Shown in pieces: positions 1 to 13,315 of a stretch of DNA of 64,000 bases. Under the pieces are notes generated by a model. That model worked only from the letters and a program-made list of their open reading frames with translations, did no database searches and was not told the origin of the DNA. Both the position numbers and the translations under genes were made by a program. Every line of letters starts with the position of its first letter. Position 1 is the first letter of the stretch. The DNA comes from Vespa crabro (Eukaryota > Arthropoda > Insecta > Hymenoptera > Vespidae), in the NCBI RefSeq assembly GCF_910589235.1, contig NC_060971.1:2758326-2822325 (forward strand), written 5' to 3'.

Positions 1-1900
1 TAGGCTTGAATTTTCTCATGATATATTCTATCATTCACACGAATTACATAGAAAATTTGAAATATCGTCTAATTGCGGTAAGTTAGGAGTGAAAAATTAT
101 GAAAAGAATCACGTGTTACGAAAAGATCATCGCATTTTGTCAAGTTAGTACGAAGGTTCTACCGCTAGTTAGCGCTTCCGTCGAGATCTTAAGCTCGAAA
201 TAAAGATTGAGAGTGGGCATTTTGAAAAACTCCGAGCATCATTCTCATGTTGCGTCTCTTGAACGAATCATTTATAATAATACCTATCGTGATTGTGAAA
301 GACATTTGTATTCGTATTTATATACGAATAATGAGCGTTATTTGTATAAGCAAAATCATGATAGGAACATTCATTGATTACAACAATACTTTTGTATTCT
401 GCATTTTACTGTCCATTAATTAAAAGAGAAAAATGAAAAAATGGCTTTTATAATTTGTAATTAATCTCTCGCCGATTTAAGGAAAAACAAAAGAAGAAAA
501 AAAAAAAGAACAAAAAAAGAAAAGTTAAGAAAAAAGTTGATTTTTGTAATTTATAACAGAGATTTCCTTGACCGCTATAAGCCAGAAAATGCTTCTTTCA
601 TTGGTAAATGGACGTGCGATCATTCCTTGATACTTATAATTATTAATGTTTACCGCAATTAAAATTCGCATGATAATTATACATATATATCATTCTGTGA
701 CACAATTAAACGATCAACCGGCCAAAATGTCCGGCCGACCAATGTAATAATGTTTATAAATTGTCACCGCAGATACTTAAAAAAAAAAAAAAAAAAAAAA
801 AAAGAAAAAAAAAGAAAAAAAAGAAAAAGACACAAAAAAAAAGAAAAAATATCTTGCAAAAATGATGTCTATCGTATAAATAATAACCGATTTTACAACC
901 GAAAGATCTGTATTTTGAAAGATAACATCGATTGTTATAATGTATCGATCGTGCAAGTGAGGCAATTATCAATTTTATAAAATGTTCTTTGAACATACGT
1001 GCGCGCGCTTTAGGGATATCAAAAGTTAAATCAATTTTTAATCAGCTGAAGAAATATGATAATATAAAACAATATAAAAATACTCTTGGTAACGTATTAA
1101 TAAAATAATTGATTGCTTTCCGGTATCCTTAACTGCTCTTGTAATTAAGGATTTTACAATTCGTAAATCGAATATGTCCAGTTTTTACCTGAACTTAGTA
1201 ATCCAATTTGGAAGGTAATACATGTTGCAAATCTAATTTTTCAAATCAATCTTACATATCATGACAGTGTCTGTAAATAATTTGGAGTATTTAATACTAC
1301 AATAGTTACGTTTTTGACCTCAATACCATGCAAAAGGATAGGAAATAAATTATAATTTATGCAAATAATAGATAACTGAATTTGTTTATTATAACATACC
1401 GTCATATCATTCCAATTAATTTAATTAAAATCTAATATTTATAATTGAAAGCAAAACAATCATCATGACACAATAAATAAATAAATTAAAGAAAGATATA
1501 ATAATTTTTTTTTTTTGTTTTACAAATATTTCAAAATTAATCGAATATAATGATATTTTTTATCCGCCTTGGATTTGGCATGTTACTTTTTATAAAGCAT
1601 CTATAATATAGGTAAGTCTATCTAGTTATATTCTTTAAAATAATAATTCATGCTATTTAGAATTTTATTATTAATTTTGTAATAAAATTCAATGTGTTAA
1701 ATATAAAGATCACATATATATATATGTATATACATATACATATTTGTATATACCCACACACATATATACACGAATATATATATTCATAATTCTTCTAATT
1801 ACATTACTATTATACTTCGTCTTGTACATGAATTCTATTTTAAGTATTTTGTTTTTGACGATTGGCTACAGTGACGCCGTTCTAGAGACTATTTACTCAT
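1..1900. other. Intergenic, AT-rich, no gene recognised
   Basis: No conserved coding segment is visible on either strand. It contains purine homopolymer runs (about 480-535 and 780-850) and a short (TA)n/(CATA)n stretch near 1712-1790. The apparent reading frames at 750-996 are translations of the A-rich run. The far left may hold an upstream exon of a gene outside the window, but nothing supports one. Confidence 0.6.
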
Positions 1901-1904
1901 AGCA

Positions 1905-1999
1905 TGTTCGCCGTTCCTTTCCAGTTCTTAACGCTGTGCTGTAAACACGTGGTTAAGAGTGTAATTATTGAATTTAAGGTGAATTATTAAACAAGATAC
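1905..1999 (+). promoter_or_regulatory. Probable RpS27 transcription start and non-coding 5' UTR exon
   Basis: A pyrimidine-rich stretch (ccgttcctttcc, 1911-1922) resembles the 5' terminal oligopyrimidine start of ribosomal protein mRNAs. The segment ends at a strong splice donor, gtaagta at 2000, and an acceptor (ttattacag) ends at 2429, two bases before the RpS27 start codon. A 5' UTR exon and a 430-bp leader intron (2000-2429) are therefore inferred. The exact start site is not determined by sequence alone. Confidence 0.55.
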
Positions 2000-2430
2000 G
2001 TAAGTATATGTATTATTTTATATGTAAAGACTTTAAATCATTGTAATGATTCGTTAAAATGAGTTTAAATTGGTATATTTATTGTACACATACATGGTCG
2101 AACAGTAGCCTACAGCATTCCATGCAGTAGTTTCCATAAATTTATCTTATAATTGCGTTTAAGTTTTCATTACTGTTTTCATATCTGTTAATATTGTCAT
2201 ATTGTAATACAAACAAATGAAATAATGTTTCAAGTTTCATGTTTATAATATTGAATTATTTTTTTAAGGTTGAGCAATCTTGAGCAATATGTACATTTAT
2301 ACTATTATATTTATATGGTATTATTAAAACAAAATTTTAGACGATCTATGTATAGAAATGATGACGTATATTTTTCGATTGTAACATTTTTTTAATTTGT
2401 TAATAACATTAAATATTATATTATTACAGA

Positions 2431-2688
2431 ATGCCACTGGCTCGTGATCTTTTGCATCCTAGTCCTATTGAGGAAAAAAGAAAGCATAAATTAAAGAGAC
2501 TCGTCCAAAAGCCTAACAGCTATTTTATGGATGTGAAATGTCCAGGATGTTATGCTATCAAAACTATCTTTTCACATGCACAGAAACCAGTTGAGTGTGA
2601 TGGTTGCCGTACGATTTTATGTACACCAACTGGTGGTAAAGCACGGTTAACAGAGGGTTGCTCCTTTAGAAGGAAGGTTCAATGTTAA
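2431..2688 (+). CDS. RpS27: 40S ribosomal protein S27 (eS27)
   Basis: Complete 85-residue protein in one exon, the usual length for eS27 (84-85 aa). It is a structural protein of the small ribosomal subunit and acts in the cytoplasm. It opens with MPLARDLLHP and carries the family's zinc finger, with cysteines at 37/40 and 56/59 (CPGC and CDGC), followed by the conserved tail LTEGCSFRRK. The ATG at 2431 lies two bases after a splice acceptor, so the leader intron ends just before it. Human and fly proteins start with the same residues. A poly(A) signal AATAAA is at 2726-2731. The gene converges on the beta adaptin gene, whose stop is at 3107. Identification is secure. Confidence 0.97.
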   Translation: MPLARDLLHPSPIEEKRKHKLKRLVQKPNSYFMDVKCPGCYAIKTIFSHAQKPVECDGCRTILCTPTGGKARLTEGCSFRRKVQC

Positions 2689-2725
2689 TTTTATGTGACA
2701 CAAACATCATTCTTTACATTCGATA

Positions 2726-2731
2726 AATAAA
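2726..2731 (+). terminator. RpS27 polyadenylation signal
   Basis: Canonical AATAAA 38 bases after the RpS27 stop codon. The only gap before the convergent beta adaptin 3' end is about 0.4 kb, AT-rich and with TTTATT (AATAAA on the minus strand) near 2811 and 2910 that could serve the opposite gene. Confidence 0.6.
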
Positions 2732-3106
2732 TACAATTATACTATAATGAGTATATATTTCTACCACAATGTGTGTACATATGTGTGCTTATACATGCAT
2801 CCCTTTATTTCATAATATTTTATTCACGTCATCAATACTGAAATACTTTTATAATGCTATGCAAATAATTATTTAATGAATACACAGATTATTATATGAT
2901 CATTAATTTTTTTTATTTCTAATTATGTCAGAGATAATCTTAATAAATGTAGCAGCTTATAACAATTAAATATTAATTTACATCATGATTGATTATTGTA
3001 TGCATTACACGTTCCATGTCATTTTTATAAATTGCTTAACAAGTATTCATTAACATTTTTACTATATTTTTCTGTAGTGTTAATGTTAACACAATTACTT
3101 AAACCC

Positions 3107-6100
3107 TTAAGAATGCAATATTGCATTATATGCTTGAAAAACTCCAGGTGCGATTTCGACGGATCGAGACTTCAGCGATAACTACAAATAGTATAAAATA
3201 TAAAATTTAATAAATTGAAGTTAAAGTATATATGATATACATGTAATGTAACGATTAAGTTGCATCATACCGTAACATCAGGATTGCCTGGCTGAATTTT
3301 TAATTCGTTTAGTACCCATACATTATTTGTTAATTTTAAAGATTGATAAAGCATATCTTGTCCTTCTACATTTCTTTTGGCAATTGTGAAAACATTGTTT
3401 TGTTGCATCTTTTGTACTACCTGATCAGCAGTCAATATTATACCGCTTAATGTATACTGGACCTAACGATAGAACCAATCTTATTAATTGAAAAGCATAA
3501 ATTGAGGAATGAAGGATTATGAAAGCAAGTTAATAGAAATAACCTCATTTTGTGCAGGAATATCTTTCCAAGTTGAAAGAAATACTCTCTTATCCAGTTG
3601 CCCATCTTCAGTAAAATATACATTCATAGGGACTAAACATGCAAAATAAAATACATCAATATTATTCTTTATGGCAACTTGTAAATTATTTAAAGGTTCC
3701 ATGCGTTGCACTGCTCCTGCTGTCGATAAAATTACATTGGTTTCAATGCTAGCTCCTGGACCTAAAGGACTTGGTACTTGCAATGGTGCTGCTGGTGTTA
3801 AACCAAAACTATTTTTATTAAGCTGAATTGCAAATCCTCCCATAGGTTGCATTGCTTTATTTGTAAATGTCATATCCATACTGATTTGACCATTCCTATT
3901 TTAAAATCAGATTGAAGTAAAATACAATAATCCATTTCACTACATATATATTATAATACTTACTTCCTTGAAAATGTACCCCAGATATCAAAACCTTTAC
4001 CCTTTTCTGCAGGCAGCCAATTAACTTTAGGTGGTATATAAGATGTAGGTCCTTGATTAAAACCAAAAATATCTCCCAATAATCCTGTTGTACTCTGAGA
4101 AACAACTGGTGCTGTAGTACTTGCAGCTCCATCATTACTACCTAAAATTCCATCTAAACCACCACCTAAAAGATCTAAACCTAATCCTGATTGTGCAGCT
4201 GGTGCTGGAGGTACTATAGTTGGTCCACCTTAAAAAATTCATATGGCTTATATTTGCGTAAGTGCAATATTATTGCACAACCTCTTTAAAAATAATATAC
4301 TCACCAATGTCCATACTGAGAAGATCACCTATCAATGAGTCCTGTGCAAGTATAACTTGAGCATGAGGCTGAGAAGTAGTAGTAGTAGTACGTTGCCCTG
4401 AATCCTCATTTGAATTACTTCTAGCAGGTAAAGATTTTCTAGCTCCAGCTGCTCTACCTTCTACAAATGCAGTTGGTGGTTTGTGATATACAGACGCTAA
4501 ACTAGAAATGTGACAGATCAGTTCATCTAGCAATGTTGGTTCCAATAAATCTGTTTCTTCTGAAATAAGAGGTTTCTCGGCTAGTACAACTTCTTTAGCT
4601 GCTGCTGGATCAGTGCTGAGCAATCGCCAATATATAAATCCACGATCTCTCAAATCTGGATTATCTGAATCTTGTGTAGCTAAACTTAGTACTTGTTGCA
4701 CCAATTCTTGAGTATCTGTAGGTCTTTTCAAAAATAATTTGACAATAGCTGTTAATAGTTGTAATTGCACTTGTGTATTTTCATCATGAAAACCTTCAAG
4801 AAAACTTTCCAACAATTCATCTGCATTATCAATACGTTCCGCATATTCTCCAATTATCCAAATCATAGAAGCACGTGCTTCTGGTTCATCAAGAGTATCT
4901 AAATTTTCACAAAGTGTTGAAATTATACTTTCATATTTATTTGGATATTTACGAAAAATATCCTTAATAACGACAATGGCTTCTTGAACCACATAATTAA
5001 CCTAATAAAAAGCAAGAGAGATATACTATATTTCATATTGACTATAAAAAGTTATGATTCTATTTAACGTATATACCTTTGTTTGAATTAAGTCTAGTAA
5101 TGTGGAAACACATCGTTCCGCAGAAGGTTCGACTTTTATGGCACAACGTCCAATGGCCCTGACGGCTTTCCTAACAAAATCTACATCAACTTCTGTAGCA
5201 TATTCTTTTAATTCAGATAAAACCTGGGCAATATTGGCTTGTGATGCTAAACGTATCATAATATCCAATTTTTCAAGTTTAACATAAATTGGATCATTAT
5301 ATTTAACAAAGAAAACTTTCATTTCGTGCTTCAATATATCTGGTCTTTTTTGTACAATAAGATTTATATTTCTCAATGCAACATATTGAACTTCAGGTTC
5401 AGAACTGAGTAATGTAACAAGAGGCGGGGCAAGCTTTTTTGTAAGAGTACCAACAAAATCAGATTCTGATTGAAGCATTTCCATCAGTTTCATAAGAACC
5501 TGAGTTTAAATGTAATATTAATCGTTATAATTTGATATAAATAAAATTTAATTTTAATTTTTGGTTTGTTATAAAATGCACCAAGAATTCTACCTTAACA
5601 GCAGAGAGAACAACTGCAGCATTTGCATGCGCTAAACGTGGAGTAATACGTTCACATATGCTTTGAGCTTCACGATCATCTTTTGGTGAATAATTCGCCA
5701 GTGAATCTAATATAAAAACTTGACCCCATTCTGTGCATTCATTAAGAGCTGTGAGAAGTTTGTTGATAGTTTGAGCATTCATTTCAACTAAAGGTTGTCC
5801 GCTAGGACTAGCTTCATTAATTTCTGATAGTGCAGCTACTGCATTAGCAACAACCTAACAATAAATGAGAGGAACATATAAAAAAATATATAAATTCAGT
5901 AATCACTGTGTTATTAATCATACTTCTTTCGTTAAATTGGAATGATCCTACATACCATAGGATTGCTATCAGATAGAAGATCTTTTAATTGATCTAAAAA
6001 TCCTTGATCCTCAACTAAAGCAGCATTAATGTCGTAAAGCTTGGCTACGCATACAGCGGCCGTTTTACGAACATATGGATCCTCGTCCTTCAGACATTTC

Positions 6101-8054
6101 CTCAATGGCTCACAGAGGTATTCAGTAATCTTGTCAACACGTATGCACCCCATTGTACGAACTGCTAATGCTCGAATCAGTGGATTTGGATCCTCACAGT
6201 CCTGCGCAAAAATCGGGCAAGCCAGGGATTCAAGTCTAGTCACAGCAGTGGCTATCTATCTCAGCCCATGAATTTTAACAAAGTAGAAATTGGTATGGTA
6301 CCTTTGTCATCGGAGATGTCGCTAGCTCCTTTTGCGTGTCAGAACGAAAAAGGTCAAATTGGTCACCGTCACCATTTTTATTAATAGTTAAATATTATAC
6401 TTATGAACCATGTAATATAATGTTATACAGAACTGATCATTTTTTAAAGAGCACGAGATATTTTAAGGCTTTACTGTACAAATGTTCTTTATTTTGAGTT
6501 GAAATATCAAAGTTAATGTAAGAAAGTTGACATTAATTTTGTATTCATGCGCGTGAAAGAATACTTAAATATTATTAAGAATCTGTTGAACATTAAAGGA
6601 TGTACATAAATATTCCGTATTAACTGTGTTATAAAATATTTTTTTCAACATCAATTACATTTATTAATGGCATATACATCCTGAAAAGAGTGAAATAATT
6701 TTCGTGCAATTAGCAGACCTATTCATTGTATCAGGCATCAATTTATAATGCAATAATACATATAAAATGACATTTAAAGAATTGGATGAATCATGCTGTT
6801 TACATTATAGGCATTGTATAAGAGAATCCATTTTTCTACCATTGATATTGTATTAAATGGCAGTTAAACTAAAGGCCAATTTCTTATTTCTTATTGCAAA
6901 TATACAGCTGTGACACAATTACACAATATGCTACAAGCTGTTTAATTGCAAAATATATTGTGTGAATATGAGAAAATTCCATGCTTAATTTTGGAAAAGT
7001 AATTGTACTGGTGCATTAGTGTCAAAAAATTAACATTAATCCAGATCCTTTAAAACCCTTTTATGAATAAATTTTGTTAAATATCATAATTATTATATAG
7101 AAACATTCCTGCTATATTTATATGCTTGATCGAAAATAAATTCTGGAATTTGGTGATACGCAATAACAATTAATACATTGTAATTGTATGTAATTGTGAT
7201 GTTTACTCCTTTTATATAATATTCATAATATTTCATATCAGCCAAACTCCAGGCTCGTGCCCTTTGAAAAATAAGCAATTCAGAAAATACGAAAGGAGAA
7301 GTACATTCCGTCCCATAACGCAGACAGCTCTGTACAAACTGGTGTAATTTGCAAAGCACAGTCTGTACATAGTATGAGGCAGGCTGCAAAAGGAATTATA
7401 GTTGTTTTTGACACAATTTGTTCTCATTAAGAGAACCTCTCTTTAAAAAATATTTTCAGCTTGCCTCTTTGCAGACAGAGACTCTCAACATCATCCAAGT
7501 GTCAATAAGTTATTTAAAGGATGAAGGTGCATTAATAAAATTTAGTAGTAAATCAATGAGTTTCTAACGCTACATTACCTTAACGAATGTGTTGACAGCC
7601 ATGATGGCCATATCTGGTTGACTTTTAGCATAATTCATGAGATACAAATAAACCAATTTCTTTAATTCCAAATTATCTGTCTGCATACAATTAACAACAT
7701 CGGGAAATAGCGCAGATACATCTTTGCCCACTGTCATGGATGCAATTACCTAAACAAATTAGATTACTCTTGTATATAACTTTACTATGGTAATTTAATT
7801 TAATTTAATTTAATTTTATTAATAATAATGTTTGTTATGTAATTAAGTTTTCTTCCCATAGATGAGGATTTTAAAAAGATATCATGCGATATAATAATAT
7901 TATTAATAATAATAAAAAAAAAAAAAAGAAATGAAAAGATACAAACCTTTTTAACAGCTTCTTTTTTCTTTTCTTTCTTATCATTATTCAATTCTGATTT
8001 AAGTTCAAATATTTCACCTTTTTTTGTAGTAGTAAAATATTTTGAGTCTGTCAT
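3107..8054 (-). CDS. AP-1-2beta: AP-1/AP-2 complex subunit beta (beta adaptin)
   Basis: Large adaptin subunit of clathrin coats at the trans-Golgi/endosome (AP-1) and plasma membrane (AP-2). Insects use one gene for both. Ten coding exons, all in phase: 7947-8054, 7579-7749, 5956-6201, 5594-5854, 5077-5499, 4305-5001, 3964-4228, 3544-3895, 3271-3462, 3107-3181; about 929 aa, the family length. It starts MTDSKYFTTTKKGEIFELK, identical to animal orthologues. The HEAT/armadillo trunk runs through exon 6, and the hinge has a clathrin-box-like LLSMD. The ear (from about exon 7) carries MEPLNNLQVA and NNIDVFYF. Intron 2 (6202-7578) is long, AT-rich and without recognised content. The exon 8 donor (GTTATT at 3543) is weak, but frame and homology require it. 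It diverges from LAMTOR4. Confidence 0.95.
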
Positions 8055-9291
8055 CTTGATTTTCGGAAAGATACTTTATTAAGATCTACCTTCGAAAATG
8101 AAAAATCGATATTAAATACAGTTAGAGAATTCTTATGTTATACATAGGAAAATTAAATAAGGACTCAATATAGCAAACCATACTTGGATCAATGTTTAAG
8201 GCCTATGGTGTCTTCTTGCTAACTTTGAATAAAATTCAAAATTCCTTTAAAGTTTATATATCTATGTAACATCGATAGCGAAAGTTTTTTTTAACAAAAC
8301 TAATGAAATTTAACTTATGCGCATAAAAATAGAGAGAAAGAGAAAGAAAAAAAAATGCGATAATTTAAAATATCTACATATCTCTGACAATAATCAAATT
8401 TTTTATATAAAGAGAAATGATGTAAAATTATGATTATAATATTTTATTTTGAAAAACAATCAACAAAAATTGATACCTTTTACTAATATTCAAATTATTT
8501 GAGAATCGAAGCAAAAAGCTTGTCAATTGTCAATTGAAAGCGATACGCCTTCTTTACCTCACTTCCACATAGACTGACGTTTAGTTACAAATCGATGAAA
8601 TATCGATACTTATCGATAAAAATATCGATATTTATTATTAATAATGCTTTTCTTTCGATTGTCGAAAATCGATAATAATATAGTTCCAAAATTAAGTTTT
8701 ATTATTTTTATCATCCAATACTGTCATGTTTTATTAATAATAAATTAAATTAACATTTAATTTATAAGAATTTTGAAATGTGATATATCTTCATAGACTT
8801 TTAACCTATCTTGTCAAAATATATTTCTAAATACCAAAAGAAAAAAAAAAAAAAAAAGATCTCAATTTTCAATTAGAATATTTCTATTTTTATTTTAAAA
8901 CATATATCACATATTTATATTCATGTGTCTCTTTCATTCGTCGATACTTTTTTACTTATCTTCTTGAAATAAAGGAAACAGCGTCTACCATAATAAAATC
9001 CTATCCTACCAATCACATTGCTTCTCTCACATTACATGAGTTTCTTCATTGTTTTTCGTTATAGCAAGTATTGTTAGTGAAAAACTTGAGAATTTTAACG
9101 TAATATTGTGCAAACGTATCATGTTCACATAGTAAAAGAAGAAGAAGAAACATTGATAATAGCTGTAAATAGTTATTAATAAATAACTACGTTGAAAATA
9201 CAAAATTATGCGTCTGTCTATTATAAATCGTAAATATTAGTGCTAATAATAGTAAAAAGAAAAAAAAAAAAAGAAAAACAACTGAATAAAA
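8055..9291. promoter_or_regulatory. Divergent promoter region between beta adaptin and LAMTOR4
   Basis: A 1.2-kb gap between two start codons pointing away from each other. Three exact TATCGATA octamers lie at 8601-8608, 8611-8618 and 8623-8630, with ATCGAT cores at 8591 and 8668. This octamer is the Drosophila DRE, bound by DREF/BEAF at housekeeping promoters. The rest is AT-rich with A-runs (8839-8858, 9256-9272). Which start site the cluster serves cannot be decided from sequence. Confidence 0.6.
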
Positions 9292-9711
9292 ATGTTATCT
9301 ATCGAAAGAATCCCTGATCAAATTGGATATTTAGTTCTAACAGAGGATGGAGCAGTAATATCGGTAATATTTTAATAATTATATTTCACATTGATAGGTT
9401 AATGTAGATCTGTGTTATCATAAAATAATGTATTTAGTATAAAGAAAATATTTTTTTTCGTTATATTTCAGTCCGGTGGCGATTTAGAGAATGATGAAAG
9501 AATTGCTAGTGTTATTGTGGGTTTGGTAATGTTGACAAATAAAATAGACCCAAAAGCATTTCCCATGGGTGAAGCTTTTGAAAAAATATCAATTACATAT
9601 CCAGATCATTGTTATATTATTTGTCTCTCGAATAAGAAGATCTATGTAGTAAAGAAAAAATTATCATTGCCAGAACAAAATATTGAACCACAACAATTTA
9701 TTGATGTTTAA
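9292..9711 (+). CDS. Lamtor4: Ragulator complex protein LAMTOR4
   Basis: Small subunit of the Ragulator scaffold, which anchors Rag GTPases and mTORC1 on lysosomes. Two coding exons, 9292-9363 (24 codons, donor gtaata) and 9472-9711 (80 codons with stop), giving 103 aa; human LAMTOR4 is 99 aa. It shows the family's near-invariant blocks: ERIPDQIGYLVL at the N-terminus, SGGDLENDE across the splice junction, and a C-terminus ending in PxxFIDV-like residues (QQFIDV; REPIDV in human). The fold is roadblock-like and there is no signal peptide or membrane segment. Only the first ATG gives the conserved N-terminus. A (GT)n microsatellite follows the stop at about 9720-9765. Confidence 0.93.
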
Positions 9712-11786
9712 GTATAAATATGTGTGTATGCGTGCGTGCGCGTGGAAGTGTGTGTGTGTGTGTGTTAATACATTCAAAGCAAATTCACTATAATTTTTTT
9801 TCAATTTTCTTATACTGAAAACCAGTTACAATAGAAAAAAAAAATTTCAAAACTGGTTACAGCGAACTTCTGTCATTAAAACGAGGATGAAAATTATAAA
9901 ATTTTTATCGAGCTTATAAGAAATTGTTCTTTGAAATTAATAAAAAAAAAAAAGTTTTCATGTTACAAATAACATAGAGAATATAATAAATTTGAGAAAG
10001 AGTAAAATAAAAATAAAATATTTTAAAACCCATTTACCTATTCTACAATTTTATGAATGTATTTGATATTTATGTATTAGATATTGCTTACATGCTTTTA
10101 TAATATACATTAAATTACTTATAATTATTATTATTAATTATTTTTATTTCATTCATTACATGTATTTTGATAAAAAATTATAAAAATATGGAAAAATAAA
10201 ATTTAATACTTCTTGTATGATAATTCTGGAAATAATGATTTTTTATATACAGAAATTCTACAGGATTTACATATGAAGGACGTGTCAATACATTTTTTTA
10301 TAACTATTATTGACTATACGATATAATTATAGATACTTTTCTTATTCTTGAACTTTTGATTTTCTTAAAAATAATAATATGACAGATATTTATCATTGAA
10401 CATTATTTGTTTATTGTATCTTTCTACGAACTCGGATTTATGAATTACTTTTATTTATTTTTTTTTTTTGTTTCTATTCATTTTATCAGTCTCTACAATA
10501 TCTGCTTGTTGTAGATTTCTCAATAATCTAAACTGTTACGTATCGTTGATACTATACAAACTTCCTTTATATCCTTTTATTTAAGAGTTAGCATCTTACT
10601 TTTTCGTTGAAAATCATATTTATTTATTTTCAATTGTACAGTGTTTACTTTCTTTAGAAAACTTTTATTTTTTTCTTATTCTACCATAAATTCGAATATT
10701 TTTCGTTAATAAACTTTCAGCTATTATAACGCTATTGCAATAATTGTCAATATGAACATAATGCTACACGTATGTTTTTATTTAAAACAATTGAAATATT
10801 TTCTAAACTGTGTAAATATAGCTTAAGATTACAAATATATTTAATATTTGTCTTATATAACATTTTAGATTGAATTCTGTATTTTGTAATTTTATTTGGA
10901 TTATAAATCCAAAAGTAAAATTGTTCATATGGTATAGTATTATAAATTCATTCAAGGAAAGTTTCTGTTTAGATTTGTACATGATATTGAACTTATATAA
11001 AAAATAATTACAGATTCAATGTTACATAACTTATTTGAATTTTGTATAATTTCTGTACTATTGGAAAAATGCAAAGGCCATAAAGCTCTATTTCATATTA
11101 TTATTTTTGAGATTTGTTTCATTAAAATATGGACTTAGAAATTTTTTTATCTTGGCCACTGTAGTATCACTGTAGATCTACTTTTTTTTTATTTATTTTG
11201 ATTATTATATCTAGGATACATATGAACATAATACCTGTTAATTTCATTTATACTTTGAAGATGATTTGGAAATATCTTAATATCATGAAAAACTTCTAAA
11301 TTTCTTTTTGTATCATATTTTTTCTACTTAATGTTATGAGTATCTGTTTTGTTCTCGCTGTTACTACATTCAGTATTACAGATTAATTGTTTAATTTTTT
11401 TTCATTTATACTACATCTGTATATTATTATTTGTCTCATCATCACTGGTAATTTCACTGGATTTATCTTTGACATCAGAAAACTTATCAGAATATATTTC
11501 TTTTATTTTATTATTATTTTGTATTTTCATAATAAAGATATATTATTATTAACGTTAAAGTATGAAAAAACTTAAGAATATCAAAATATAATATAGTACA
11601 ATATTTGCATTAAATTATTGATCAATTAACAATTTTATAATTGACTACAAAGCACGTTAATTCTCCTTGATATTATAAAACTGAACTCAGTATTATAATA
11701 TTGAATTCAATATCAAAAAATTCTTTAATCTCAATATTATTTTAATTTTAATTCTAATTTATACAATCTATTTTTAATTGCAACTG

Positions 11787-11818
<32 letters not shown>

Positions 11819-12117
11819 TAGATTACGAAATAACCGTAAATAAATAACTGTAAATTCTCGTCGATATAAGAAAGCATGTAAAATTTACATCAATGATTAG
11901 GAATCAAACATTTGGATTTTTTTCTTTTATAAAATATTCCAAAATATATTTACATATCTATCTATAGTTCACGTATAATTCAATATTTATCAGAGTTTTT
12001 TTTTTTATTTTAAATATTATATACAAATGTTATATATTAAATAATAAAACATCTCAAAAGTTTACAATCAATATTAATTACATATTTACATTATAATTCA
12101 AAGTTTGAAAACGTACG
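9712..12117. other. Intergenic / 3' flanks, AT-rich
   Basis: Gap between the 3' end of LAMTOR4 and the stop codon of YJU2B. It holds a (GT)n run (about 9720-9765), several A- and T-runs, and a (TA)n tract near 11789-11812. No conserved protein was found on either strand. A 42-codon minus-strand frame at about 11404-11533 has no splice context. Confidence 0.55.
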
Positions 12118-13315
12118 TTATGCTTCAGTGTCGGTAGATGAACCATCGTAATTGACTAAGGAAGTAGAGATATTAGTACTTTTTGATGATGTTGCTATAT
12201 CTACCTTTGGTAATATCTGTTTACTTATATTAGTTTTTTTTCTTAGCAAAGACTGTGATATATTCTTCGTTTTATTTTTCGAACGTACAATAGAAACTAA
12301 TTTTTTTAATGGTGTTGTATGAACTATATCTAAAATTAAAAATTATAAGCATATTATTATTCAAACTTAAAAATCAGTACAAACAACATTTTATAAACTT
12401 ACCTTTTTTTGTATTATGTACAAGTAATTTAGCTGTTTTAATATCATCTTCATGTTCTTCTACTAAATCTATTTTTAATCCAGATTTATTCAATAATAAT
12501 TGATTTAATCCTTGTTTTTTTTTAAGTTCTTTCTTTTTAGCCTATGACATATAAAATAATTATCATTATATATAAAATGATCTTTTGTATTTGTTTATAT
12601 GTTTTATATATATTTAATTAGTATACTGTTTTATAATTATTATAGAAATATGTTATATTATAAATACCCTAAATGCAGATCTTAATGCACAATTTGAACT
12701 ATAATCATCCTTCCATGTGGCATCATTTAAAGAAATAGCACTTTCCAATACTTTATCTCGTGATTTGGCTATCTTTTTATCCTCAACTTTATGTTCTAAT
12801 TTATACATTGCGTCGTCATATAGTCGATGAGAAACTTCTTTTGTTTCTGGAACGATTTGCTCATTTTCTTTAGGATCCCATCGGTTCTCTTGACGTCTAG
12901 CACCACTTACAATAACATAATCTAAATTCTGAAATATGTATAATTGTTATGTATAGTTATAAAGTTACATATATGATAGTAATAAATATATCTTATATCT
13001 TACAGCAGGATCAGTTTTTATTTCAAAGTGATTGTCACAAAGATGACATTTCATACGAAATTGATAAAGTGGAGTACTATAATACATTCCAATTTTTTTC
13101 TTTTCTGCATTGTATCGTACTCCCATTCCAATATGATTTCCACAACCATTACACCATATATTATATGGCATTTCAAACCGAATAATAAGGATACCCATAT
13201 GAATTTTCCGTGCTCTTTCACGTAATGCATGTGTTCCAAGAAATTTATTAAGTCCACCAACGCGTGGATCATAATCAGGTGGATAATATAAATTTGTTCC
13301 TTTCCTCTCACCCAT
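12118..13315 (-). CDS. YJU2B: YJU2B / CCDC130-type splicing factor (CWC16 family)
   Basis: Nuclear protein of the Yju2/CWC16 family, linked to the spliceosome. Four coding exons in phase: 13004-13315, 12668-12928, 12403-12541, 12118-12329; about 307 aa. It begins MGERKGTNLYYPPDYDP, then the hallmark block GILIIRFEMPYNIWC followed by a zinc-binding set (Cys55/Cys58 and Cys90/Cys93) around GMGVRYNAEKKK. MGERKG and the 'K-N-IG' spacing match CCDC130/YJU2B rather than CCDC94/YJU2. The middle has LEHK and WKDDY blocks, also family features. The C-terminal exon is Lys/Ser/Thr-rich and poorly conserved. The start is the first ATG and matches homologues. It is divergent from Piwi gene A. Confidence 0.93.

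Noticed and set aside
750..996. Lys-rich plus-strand and Phe-rich minus-strand frames
   Set aside because: Translation of a purine homopolymer run.
7093..7389. 98-codon minus-strand frame in beta adaptin intron 2
   Set aside because: Not homologous to adaptin; exons 2 and 3 join perfectly without it, and it has no recognisable features.
11404..11533. 42-codon acidic minus-strand frame
   Set aside because: Reads like a charged C-terminus but has a stop just upstream and no acceptor. The YJU2B gene ends earlier at 12118.
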